DNA of 64,000 nucleotides from Rachycentron canadum (lineage: Eukaryota; Chordata; Actinopteri; Carangiformes; Rachycentridae). Under the pieces are notes generated by a model. That model ran no database searches and was not told where the DNA came from. It saw only the letters and a program-made list of their open reading frames with translations. Positions 19,201-31,592 of the stretch are shown one piece after another. Positions within the stretch are counted from its first letter, which is position 1, and each line of letters opens with the position of its first letter. The DNA is taken from positions 5,460,133 through 5,524,132 of the forward strand of contig CM076671.1 in NCBI GenBank assembly GCA_038496675.1, read 5' to 3'. A program made the position numbers and the translations under genes.

Positions 19201-21319
19201 AGACGCTTCATACTGGTTATTCTTGAGTTTAATAAATTACTTTTTTGTTGAGCATAACAGCAACAACCTCACCATAGAATCAGAAGTTTAACTTTATACC
19301 TGTTTAATGTTATAAATGATTGATTCTTTCTCCGCTGTTATAATTACATTGTAGGTGTTGAGCTCCTCACAGACCCACATGTCAGCCGCCCGTCTCTGAT
19401 GTGAGATAAAGATGAATGAAACCATAGACCAGTCCTGACAAAGATAGTAAACTGACACAGAAACATAGTCAGTTTTATGTGGTGCTTATTTCTCTGTGAC
19501 TTGTTACTTACTAAAGCAGAAAAAGCTCACACTCAGCAGGCTCTCACACCAGGCCAGCTGCCAAAAGCACGATGGAGTATTGATGAACCACTGAAGCTCA
19601 GGGCTTTTTTTTGTTGTTGTTGTTTTTTAACCAGAGCTGATCCAAGTAGAGATTTTTGCTCAGTGCACATGAACCCTTTTTTATTTTTTAGCTTCTCAAA
19701 TCTATCAGTTATTGGTGATGTTTCAAATAAACAAGGCTTCACCAAACAAGACTAATTAAAACACTGCATGATTTTGACAGAATTACTATTTAAATTGGGT
19801 CATTTTTAATCCAAGGAAAAGATCATCAAAATAAGAGTCTGACCGATTGTTTGCTGCCAACTTTTTGTTCTAGTTTCTGCTGCTTGGTCTAAGGACACCA
19901 TTCAGTTTTCAGCATCTATCCTCAGTTCTCCCGCATGGTTCAGTACACGGTCAGATAAACCTGTCTCACCTTGAATGGAACGTGGCTGTTTGTTTTCCAT
20001 CAGATACTCTTAACACCACAAATTGCCAGGTTATAGGAGCAGCAGCAGCAGTCGGATGAATAAAGATGTCTGACTTGTTCTTATGACGTCATGAGATTAT
20101 GACATTTTTTTTATTGTTGCATTCCTATTATATAATCAATCAGACCCTAAGTCTTTTTTTGTTGCACTGTTAAAACCAGCGCCTACAATACCCACAACTG
20201 ACCTCGATCTGCAATACAGTTTTGTCAGCAAAGCTAAGCGTAGTAGCCTCTAGTCTCACCTTGAACCACCTTTAGAGATCAGGAACAGAGGTTTGGTGGA
20301 TTCTAACTTACAAACTCCTTTTTCTTTCTTTACCTTCAACCAGGTGACATCACTCTGGAAAACAATGCTTCCTTAGATTCCTAACTTTGAGTGTTGTAAA
20401 CACACTTTTGCTTTTCATTTTAAAAAGAAAACACCTGTTATTACAGCTTAGTTTATACTGATGTTGGATATCTACAACCTGTCTGATCGTCATTAAACCA
20501 ATTTGTAGCAATGTTGCAGTGTTTTCACATCTGATGCACTGGTCCACCTCCTATTGGTGTCAGCGCTCTGACTTTATTAAGATGATCGGTTATTGGCCAT
20601 TATGTGACTGATGTTGTGGGTTTATATCTTTATAAAATTGAGTGACACATTGGCTACATTCGTGTTATTGCAGTGAGGTGAACATGTTTTAAATGAGACC
20701 ATTTGGCAGCTGAGGAATCAGAGTCGGTCACTGAAACTGAGAGAATCCGTGTCCAGAGCTACTAAAATAAACCCTGTGTTATAAACCTCTGTAGTTGTGA
20801 TTTCAATCAGACTCTGGACGAGTATGTGATGCCAACTTTAGTACTTGACAGTTTTCAGTTCTCTGTTTTTTGGTTCCAAAAAAGCATTGAAGGTCGACAC
20901 CTGGCTCCACTTTGAGTATGTGCTTTCCTCTCCAGTCAACACTGTGCTGCAAAACCTGCCAAGAAACAGATTGTGTTCAAGTGTAGTTGGTTAATTAATA
21001 TTCTCATCACATACACACCCAGCAGCTTTCAGCAGCATCTCCACTTTTACCTTTAGCCGAGTGCAGACGTCGGTGTTGGAGCGCCAGTGTCAGTGAACCG
21101 GCCGACTCCACTGATCTCAGTCGACTGTGCTGTGTTTGCTACATGCTTCACTCAGCTGGAATGTCGGGAGAGTTTAACACTCACTTTGTGTTAAACTCTC
21201 ACTCACTCTCTGCTGTTGGTTTCTGCTGATGGCGAATCTTTGAAATCTGCTGGAGCGCTGCCACAACCAGTGCTTGGTTTTCTTGCCAAACAAAATGATG
21301 TGGGCATGAGTGTAGATGT

Positions 21320-21387
<68 letters not shown>

Positions 21388-24300
21388 ATGGAGAATGCAA
21401 TTCAGGTTTTAGCACAGTCGGCGTCATTATCCATTCAACCTCAAGTTGCAACAAGCCCAGTTTGTGTGCTTGCATGTGTCTTTTTGTGACGTATAGTAGC
21501 AGGGACATTGTGTTCAAACACCTGTAGAGTCCAAGACTGAAATAATCTGTGTGAGTGTCAAATTTTGTCAATTTCATCCTTCAACCTCCAATGTATGAGT
21601 GCTGGCAGGTGAAGCACATAGCGTACCACTGTGATACATTACTGCTTTAATACAACACAGGCTGTCTGTTCGTCATCAGGTTGTGGCTTGCACATAAATC
21701 AGACTATATAAATGTAAATTCTTCACACTGCATTGATTTGCCTCCAGAATAAAGACCAGACAGGTTTTTCTTACTGAAATTGGACACCGTTAGTGACCGT
21801 CCAACAAACCCAAACCTGTCACCGTAAACATGACTCATTTTGTTGAAGACTCTTGTTTTGTAAAACGTTCTTTCTCTCCCTCAAGGTGGGTGCTCGGCCC
21901 GGGTGGTGACAGTGTCTCCTGGTCCGTTAATCCGGGTGGAGGGTCAGCCAGTCTCCATCAGATGTGACGTCAAGGAATATTCTGGACCTCGTGAGCAGGT
22001 AAGATCTGTGTCACACCGGGACAGATCACAGGGTTTAAAGGAGAAGTGCTGTTTGTGTTTCAATACAGTGCTTTGTGTTGGGCACTATATTCATATATCC
22101 ACAGATTGATACACATTTGATGCTCGGGTGAGTTTTTACAGCAGCAGAACAGTGTATGTGGGACTGGCTCAAAATAAACTACATTGGCCGAGTTCATGTC
22201 AGTGAAGGCGCAAATCAAGTACGAAATTCTGCCTTTTTCTGCGTCGTGATCTCATTTCGAAAGTCCCAGAAGTCCCTGCAATTAGAGAGCTGTGTAATTG
22301 TCAGGTTAATATGGTTTTGGCACATTTTAGTGTTCTGTTTTTTAGGAACAACCAGAATGCTACAAATGGATCATGAAATAGTTACACGTCAACTCTGTTG
22401 TACTAAAAAAAAACACCAAACAGAAAGAACTGTCTTAGCGTCTCCTAAAGGATGGTGAGCGTTGGCAGTTTAACCTGGAGGTGCTAAAGTAAGATAGTCT
22501 TGAATATGAAATATATGCCAGAAATGGCATTAAAGATATTTTGTTATGGATTGAAATGTTGGTCAAGAGCATATTTTTGTCCTCAGAGGTGAAACACGCT
22601 GCTGATCATTGTTCTCCCCTGTCCTGCAGGATTTTGAGTGGATGATGTCCAGGGATACAAGCGGTGGGAGGACAAAGATAATCTCCACCTTCGACGCCAG
22701 CTACTCCCACCCGTCGATCAGCAAGCGCGTTGCATCTGGCGACATCTCGGTGGTGAGGCTCAAAGACAACGAGGTGGAGCTGAAGATAGCGGAGGTGAAG
22801 TCGCAGGACGCCGGGCTCTACTGGTGTCAAACGCCGAGCACGGACTCCGTCATCAGCGGCAACTACGAGGCTCAGGTCCAACTTATTGGTACGGGAGATA
22901 TTTGAGAGTTTTGTCCTGTTGTTAATGATTAAACAGCATTTTTGAAATAAAAAAGTAATATAATGGCATGAGCTGGAGTAGCTGCATGCGTGTGTGTGTA
23001 TGAAGCCAGTTGGCTATGGTGGGTCATTTAACATCCATCCCCATGACTCACTAATGCTCTACAGACCATGTATATATCCTCCTGCAAACACACACACACT
23101 CCTGATTGTTTTAGACAATTGCTGGCATGTAATGTGGCTTTCACATAGACGCACAACACACCATGCACATATCAACACGCTCCTACACTCGCGCACACAT
23201 GGTGGGGAGCAGATGTCAGGTGGGAGAACTTGGCTTGTGTCAAACAAGGACCAGGGAGACACAGATTTGTGTAGTGAAACACAAAGGCTGGGAGAAGAAT
23301 ACAAATACAGTCGTATGTCTTGTAATGGGAGCAGTGCAGAGGGAGAAATGTTGAATTACATGGTTTCTAGTGTCAAACTGTCCATAATGAGGGAAAATGT
23401 TGCCAACCAAACATTTGGTAATAGTTCTCCTCCCACATTACCACGACTTAGGAGGAGAGCCGCAGGCCCTTAAGCGCCTTTACAAACCATCTTACTGTTA
23501 GCATGATTAGCATCTGTCAATGTACAGACGTGTATTCATTCAGCCCCCACTACTGAGAAAACCTTCAGCTGTAAAAGCCCCGGTTTGGTGACCTCTGGCC
23601 TGTACGAAGACCTTAATGGTGCTTATTCTAATTAGCTCGCCAGTCGTAAGACCTGTAGTGACGTCTTATGAAGATGTATGCAGCATCTTGTGTATTTCCA
23701 GTGTAGCCTGTAAATAGTTATTGGTATTTAAAGAAATCACATTCATGCTGCTTCAGAAAAATGAGACAATATTACACATCTCTATTTGACATGGAATCAG
23801 ATCTACAATGAAATATTCATCACAGTAATTAAAATTAAAACCAACTAAAAAGTTAAATCAGGAATAAATCCATTCTAATAGTCTCAGGTGACTGCAGAGC
23901 TTCCTTTAGGCGGCTGTCTTTCCCGTCTCCTTCCCTCCACGCCCATGGGCAGTGAATGAACATTAAAATTACTCAATAACAGCATAACATGTAAATCCTG
24001 GATAAAGCAATATATGATATGGGAAAAAACATAACATCACATTTAAATTGCATCATATTTTTATTGTCTGACATCTAATTTGTCATTGCAGTGCATCTTA
24101 GCGATGGCTCTGCTTTATAAAGTGCAGTGTAAATGAAATAAATTTAATTTATTCATATACTCATTAAGCGAATAACATGTCTATGTGGTGTATATGGAAA
24201 ATCCAGTGCACTATTTAATTGCTAAGTTGCAGTTTTCCGAAGTCGGCCGTCTCATGTAGACGTCCCCGTCATTTCTGCCCTTACTTATTTTGAATGAAAA

Positions 24301-26488
24301 GACTTGTAAACATTCAGTTCTGTGCTGTTTGACATCAAGTGAGTATTGCGCTGGTCTTTCTGCCATTAGATTGGACATTATATTACTGCTGCGAAGGACT
24401 AGCACAGCAGAGGGGGGGTGGGGGGTAGGATGGGGTTGGGGTGTTGGACTATGACGAAATCATCTGCATAGAAAACCAAAAGCACAACCTGTTTTACAAG
24501 AATTTTAACAGCCCAGACAAGTCAGCCATTTGCAAGTCAAATGAGGAGGCAGATAATACTGTACACCACCCTGCATAACCCCACTCCTGCTATGAAAAGA
24601 GTCCGATACAGCACTTCCTCATTCAGCCCTGTCTCCTAAAAATAACGTTTTTATTTGTGTAGCATCCTGCAGGCTACAAAAGCACTTTGGCTCAGGTCAG
24701 GGATTTAATGGTTAAGGCTGTGGATTTGGTTTAGGGCTGCAACTAACAATTATTTTCATTATCAATTAATCTTCCAATTATTTTCTCAATTAGTGACTCT
24801 GTGTTTTTTGTTTGTTTAGTAGGAAAAAGGGACTTTTGAAAAGCAGATGTTTGGTATTTCAACAGAATTTTCTTTCCATGGACTAATTGTTGCAGCTCTA
24901 ATTTGGTTCAGTATTTTAAAAGAGAGATGCTTCAAGGCAGTGTTGGCTTTTTAATATTTAACCCAACTGCTATCTTTCCCTTCCCTCAACAAAGTGCTGG
25001 GAGCTGCCCAAACATAACCATAAAACTGTGAGTCATGCTGTAGTCGCCACGAGCAGATACTGGAGGAGAGGTTTTCTTTTTCCGCCTTAATAGCTTCCAC
25101 ATGATGTTGATAGCAAAGGTTATCCGGGTGGTATTTCCTCCTCGAATTAGTCGTTTAGAGGGTCCCAGCTCTGAAAAAGGTTGAGAATCACTGACACAAA
25201 TTAGACAACGGGCCATCATAGGACTTTTGCTTTTACAGAAAGTGCTTCTGTCATTGTGATACAGTTAAAATAAATGATTCCCCCTTTTTCCAGGGAACAG
25301 TATAGTTTCTTCACCTAACCCTCCACAGATAAGTCTCACCTGTCAAATCTGCCCTGATGGTCCTGCTTCAGGGTAAAAGTGGAAGTTAAGTGTTCGTTCT
25401 GGTTTTAAGCTGAAACAGCAAGCAACATAAAGGGCTCTCATCCAGGTGTATTAGACTGGAAAAGACCAGATTGTTTTAATCCTACCAGCGTTTATTGTTA
25501 CTGTCAATACATAAGAGAGATCAGGTCTGAATGCCAACAGGAAGAAGCTATAATACCGTCACTCGGGCTTCACCAGTGTCTCTAAAACATTGTTTTCTTT
25601 CTCTGCCAGCTCTGGGTAGAGTCAAAAATAGTTCTAAAACAGCTTTAAAGCGAATGAGTTCATTAAAAAATTATTTACCTATTAACAGTGATAAACTAAA
25701 TGTTCAGTGTCTGTTTCAGCTTGTGATAGTTGGGTCAGACTTGATATTTGAATATATTTCCACTCCTTCATCTTTTTGACCTGGCAATGATTATACAGAA
25801 AGCACATTTTCCCACCCTGCTGTTTTTATTCACAGACGTCTTTGCTGCTCAGATGTACAGTAGAAATCTGACCACAGACCATCCACAGACCTCGCTGCGT
25901 TCGGTTTTAATTTGGACTATTTTCAGACAAAAGAAACAGAGGGGGAGAAAGGAACTCGTATTCAGCATTTTCGTTTGAATTTAACTGGGTTTCTTTTGCT
26001 CATAATTATCCAGTTAGCAATTAAACACATATTTTGGGCGACTGCACTGGTTTAAACCCACTGTTAACCCAGTCCCAAACACACAGGGTGATGTGTTAGA
26101 GGGGTTTCAAGAACATTTCATGCTATTAAAGCTCATATTTGAGAGATGAAGTCATGAGGAGGGATTGTCTGACAGCAGGTTAGTTGGCTCCATAATGCAC
26201 CATCATGTTCAGCTCTCTGCTTCCCAGCGTGGCTCCCCAGACACCTTGTTAAATTTAGACCTGAATTAACTAGGCAGCACTGTTTATGTGTGAAGGAGAT
26301 GGTGTTGTGTGTATGTACAGCATATGTATTAGTGAGTAGTGTGTTTTGTAGTGTGTGTGTGCGTGTGCGTGCGTGTGTGTGTGTGTTTGAGACGGTCGGT
26401 CTTTAACGGAGATGATGAGTTAGATTCGCAGCTGGAGGGTCTGTACCAGTCGAGACTTGTGCACCTCGTTCATCAGCTTGTGCACGTG

Positions 26489-26519
<31 letters not shown>

Positions 26520-29114
26520 CCATTGCCCCACTAAGGCTGTTTGGTTATGTAAGAAACAAGTGAAGTAGAGGTCGCCGAGGGAAAAACTCCTTTCAGACTA
26601 ATTTTAATTGATAGAGCAAAACGCAGATTATTCGTCCTGCCTTTGTTATCTGCCATGGACACTCGCGTCACTGCAGCAGCACTGTGGACTCTGACTTCCA
26701 CAACGAGTCTTATTGGCGCCCAGTAATGTCCTGTGTATGCCCACACTATATATATTTATGCATCAGGGATTCCAGTGAAAGTAGCTGAAGTCTTTTAAAC
26801 CCAGCGTTGAAGTCAGTACACAGACATTATACACACAGTCCTGGAATCAGTGCGACTTACAGCAGTGTGTCTAATATCGATGATAAACCTGTTTAAGTCT
26901 CCTTATAGCTTCATGTTTTCCCTCAGTCATGACTTTCGTTTTTTTTTTTTCTTCAAGTAATCCACTTTTAAAGGCTAAAAGTTTGAAGTTTGCAGCTCAC
27001 TCATTATTAGACCTGCAAAATGTGGCACCCATGTGCATCATGCATATCCACGCCTTTTTGTTTTTGAGGGAAGGAGGTGGATCTCTTCTTTCCTGAGGCC
27101 TACCTACCCCTTCCACAGTCCACAGAGATTAGGTTAGTTTCCTGTAGGCATGAATGTGAGCCTGACTGGTTGTTTGTCTCTATGTGTCAGCCCTGTGATG
27201 GACTGGCGACCTGTCCAGGGTGTACCTCACCATCGCTCTCTCTGGAGACTCTGCACAGATAAGTGGTGTAGATAATGGATGGAATAGATCTTCGCTCCTT
27301 TTGGGCAAACCACAGACACATCTGTACTTGATGAATAGTCTAAAAAAAAAAAAGAGGTATGCCCTATTGTTCTCAGTTGACGCTTCTTGAAACTCAGCTT
27401 TAGCTTATCCAACGTAAGCTCACTCTAACTGTCATTGGCACACGAACAGCAGTGTTGACTCGTTGTAGCCGGCAGCATGTGATGTGCCACAAAAAATGCA
27501 CCTTTCCCCTTAACGTTTCCCTCCCTCTGAGCCAGAGCCAGGAGCTTCTTTGTTCCACCTCCTCAGCCAGAGCCTTCAAGGCGCACCTCGGCTCTGAGCC
27601 CATGACCCCCCACAGCGAGGTTGTGGTGGTTTCTGTTGGTATATGTGGGCTCGAGCTGATGTCTTAGGTCAACCAGGTCAAATGCTGGGATTGAGCATGT
27701 GTTATTTCCTGAAAACTCTCAGCAGATTTCCTGCCTGACCTGGTGGCTCACCTGCAGTCAGTTAAGGTTTAAAGAACAAAGTACAAGAAACCTTCATGAC
27801 AGACAGGATTTTAGCATCAAACATTCACCCTTTGTCCTGCAATACTTTGTTTAAACTGTTATCCAATGAGTCTTATTTACTACCCAAAGTTGAGATGAGC
27901 TTTTTTTCTTTCTGAATGTTTCCCCACAGGACATGAATGTGGCATAAATGTAATTCCCATAATGCACAGCTACATACTCTTCATTTCCAGCCATCTGTCA
28001 ATTCTTGGATTCTCTTTAGCTTCCTAAAAGGATTATTTCCCATTTATGTAAAGTATTTTGGATGAATCATGGAGAGTTTATAGCTATTATCACTTGAAAA
28101 TGTTACATTTGTGTATTTGAATAGATAATGAACTAAATATCATACCTGATATAGAGCAGTATACCACATGGCACCAAACCAGGTTTAGTCATAATTTCCT
28201 TTTTGTTTTTATTATTATTTATTTTAAGTGGTATTTTGTGTTTTCATATGAAAAGGATCAAAACATGTGGGTGATGATGATGATAAAACTGAGCCTGTAA
28301 TTTGTTTTCAGCAGTCATCCAACAACACAACTGAGCCTGCCACTTAGTTTCATTATTAACCCCCCATGTCTTCACTGCAGACACGCCATTCATCAAAGCA
28401 TCTAATGTCTTTTGCTTAACTCTCCCTGTTGTGAAAAGCAGAGGTAAAACTTATTTTTATTGCTGTTTTTGTGGATGCATCTGAATCTCCAGCAGCGATA
28501 AGGTCCCCAATTTTTTTTTAATTCCCTCTCACTGAGTGAAACTCCCAATCCTGCTTTATGAGTCATAACAAGAGAGGGAACCAAGTCATGTCACAAGCTG
28601 CTCTGTTAAGACCTGCTCAAACCCTCGAATGTGACATTTGGCAACCAACCACTCAACCAGGAACTTTTTCAGTGTCACAGCAAAACAGTGAAGAGGTGAA
28701 TGTGTTGGTGTAAAAGGGGCAGAGTTTACTGTGTCACCTGAGCGGGAGAGTCATTCACCTTTATGAACACTCCCCTGGGTGTGTTTCACACGCATGCACA
28801 CGTAACACAAATTTACAGCTTTGCCTGGATCGGTGTGTTTGTCTGACCTTGACAGGAAAGCCATGCTGCGTGAGGCTGTGGAGGAATCCCTCGACCTTTA
28901 AGTTTCAACTGAGCCCAGAGCCATAATCATAAGTCATCTTTGGTGAACTTGAATGCAACAAAATGAGATAGAAATGTGAGACATCATTGGTATATATGAT
29001 TGTCACCTTAATAGCTGAATCTTGTTGAATTTTTTTCCCGCTTTCTATTTCTTTAATGTTAGTTTTGCATGACCATGTCTGTTTTTAATTCGACCCTCCT
29101 CTCAGGCTCATTCA

Positions 29115-29160
<46 letters not shown>

Positions 29161-31525
29161 GTTTTCTCCTGCTCAACATCAAAGCACTGAGCGGTTGGGG
29201 GTGGGGGGGGGGGTGGAGAAGGCAGAACAGCACAGGAAAAGGCATTGCTCACCTTGATTACGTTGTTATGTCACTGCTTTTGTTTTCTGCTGATTTTTCA
29301 CCCACAAAATGAGCCTTTTTTAAGTGGAAATAAACTGATCACTGCAGTAAACAAGATCATCCTGCACACAGCTCCGAATGTGCCTCCAGAAATAGATAGT
29401 GAAGAAAAATGGGGAGAAAATGCAAATGTACTACTGATTATCGACCAGACTTCAAGCACTGAACAGTTTAGTTTCAGTGTTTGGGGAAAATCAAAAAATA
29501 GCAATAGAACGGCTTTTTTTTTTTTAACACATGAACAGGATGTTCGATCTGTCCTGATCTCCAGGAGGGATCCAAACCGGCGTGTGACCTCAATTAAAAC
29601 ATTTGTGTTAAGCTGCTCATCACGATTGTCGCTCCACACGTTCTGCAGTTGCTTTGTGGTAAAAGGAGTAAATTCTCACCACTGGAAGGTTTTTACTGTG
29701 AAGCAGCTTCAGGAAGAGTCAACAGAACATCAGGACAATAAGCATCTTCAGAGCTATTTTGCAGCAAAGTGCACAGACGCGCAAAGGGAAATTGTCGTCA
29801 TGTGGGCAGAATTCACCACAGTGAGACATTGATTTGTGTCCTAAACAAGATCAGTGAGATTCATCTTCTACAGTGTTACTAACATGTTCCTAATTTTTTT
29901 TTTTTTTCTTTTCATCAGTCATTCCCAACACCCTCAGCGTCTCCCCGCAGACCCCTCCCCAAGAAGTCCCAGAGGGAAGTGAGATAACGCTTTCCTGTAA
30001 CGTCACCCGGGCCCTCACCCACCCCACCTACCTGTCCGTCAGCTGGTCGCTGAAGAACGGCGCAACCTCAGAGGAGATTTTGACCTTTGGCCCTCAGGGA
30101 GATGTGGTCACGGGGGCAAAGTTTGCCCGACGCTACGCAGACGGAGGCATCCGATTGGTCCCCGGGAAGAATGGACTGTTTGAACTGGTGATATCCAGAG
30201 TAACGACGTCTGATGGCGGGACTTATGAGTGTAATGGAACAGAATGGACACATGAAAATGGTGGGAAATGGATCAAAATCGTAGAGAATGCAAAGGAGAT
30301 GGGAACTGTCAAAGTTATTCCTACAGGTAAGAAAAAGAAAAGCAGTCAGGCTACATTCACACTACCCCAGAGTGTTTGACACCTGAACATGAGTCTCTCC
30401 CTGAATGTATCTTATCAGCCTATCAAGCTGCATGAGTAATGAAGTACAAGCATTACTGACCTTGTTGTTGTCCAGTTCGACTCAGCATTTTAACGCCACA
30501 ACTGTCTTTGCTCCTCCTCGTGCAGGGGAGACAATCTGCTTCCTGTTTACACCGGCTCGCACATGGCCGGTGTTTGTGAATGGTCATGCATGTGTGCGTT
30601 TTCATGTGTTGTTAGTATGGAGGCAGATTGTCTCTGATGTGGAGTCACTAAAAAAAACATTCACGCTTTTTTTGTTCAAATTAATCATCAAAAATACTTA
30701 ATGGTCACAGGCTCAAGGTGTCAATTCTTCTCAGTTGATCCAGACCAATTGAGAAATATTGCATCAATTTTCGTAAAAATTAGTTTTAGCTTAAAACTCA
30801 CTTGTCACCAGGGTGGTGTAGTTTCATCCTCATCACTGAAAAACCATATAACTACAGCTTGAAGACTTAATTTGCTCAGCAGAGTTGAGGACCTGCTGGT
30901 CGCGGCAGTGTTTACTCTGATGTCTCTGTTTACAGTAGGGAGACGCCGTTTGATTAAGCTAATGCAAGACTGGAAGGTGAGTCAGATGATAGAAGAAAAT
31001 AGCCTTTTTGAACTGAACTGAACTGATTGTGGCTATTACAGATGATACTGACGTCCCCAGTACCTGATAAAGATGGCAGCAGTTTATTTCCAGAAACATC
31101 TAGAAAAAGGCCTCCAGTACCAACACCCGCAAGCAAGTCGGTGTTACAGTATTTTCTGTGACCTGTGTAATTGTTCCTTCTCGTGCTCAGCAGTAATTAC
31201 AGCTACAGTTCTAACAGTAGTAAGAGCTGAGCTTGTGGATAACTTTCCTGCAGGGTGCAATAGAAGATCTTCAAATCCCACTCTTGCTTCTTGATAGACG
31301 AGGTTATTACAATGGATGTGTTTGCAGTTTTCTGTGCTATTGTGTTGGATATTGGGAGAAAATGAAGGATGAGAAGAGATGGAAGGACGTGGGAGATTCT
31401 CTGTTGTGTGACTGCATCTTCTCCTCTGTGAGGCTTTGTCTTCTGGGTCCCAGGAGGTTTGTGACCCTCGCTGCCTGAGATTCGGTCTTATTCTGTCCTT
31501 GGAGAGGCCCCTGCACACACACACA

Positions 31526-31592
<67 letters not shown>

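Larger units (their letters stand above)
16247..21885 (+). other. ptgfrn: PTGFRN intron 1
   Basis: 5.6 kb without exons. It holds a TG repeat (17640-17706), repeat copy B (about 17933-18640), a CA repeat (18933-18955), a perfect 13-bp inverted repeat (21168-21200) and a long TG repeat (21323-21385). Nothing else was recognised. An enhancer is possible but not visible. Confidence 0.6.
22889..29918 (+). other. ptgfrn: PTGFRN intron between domains 1 and 2
   Basis: 7.0 kb without exons. It contains a hAT-type MITE (24732-24900), paired TG/CA microsatellites (26351-26517), an L2/SINE tail (27128-27284), a CA repeat (29116-29158) and an unexplained 195-codon open frame (29245-29832). Confidence 0.6.
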
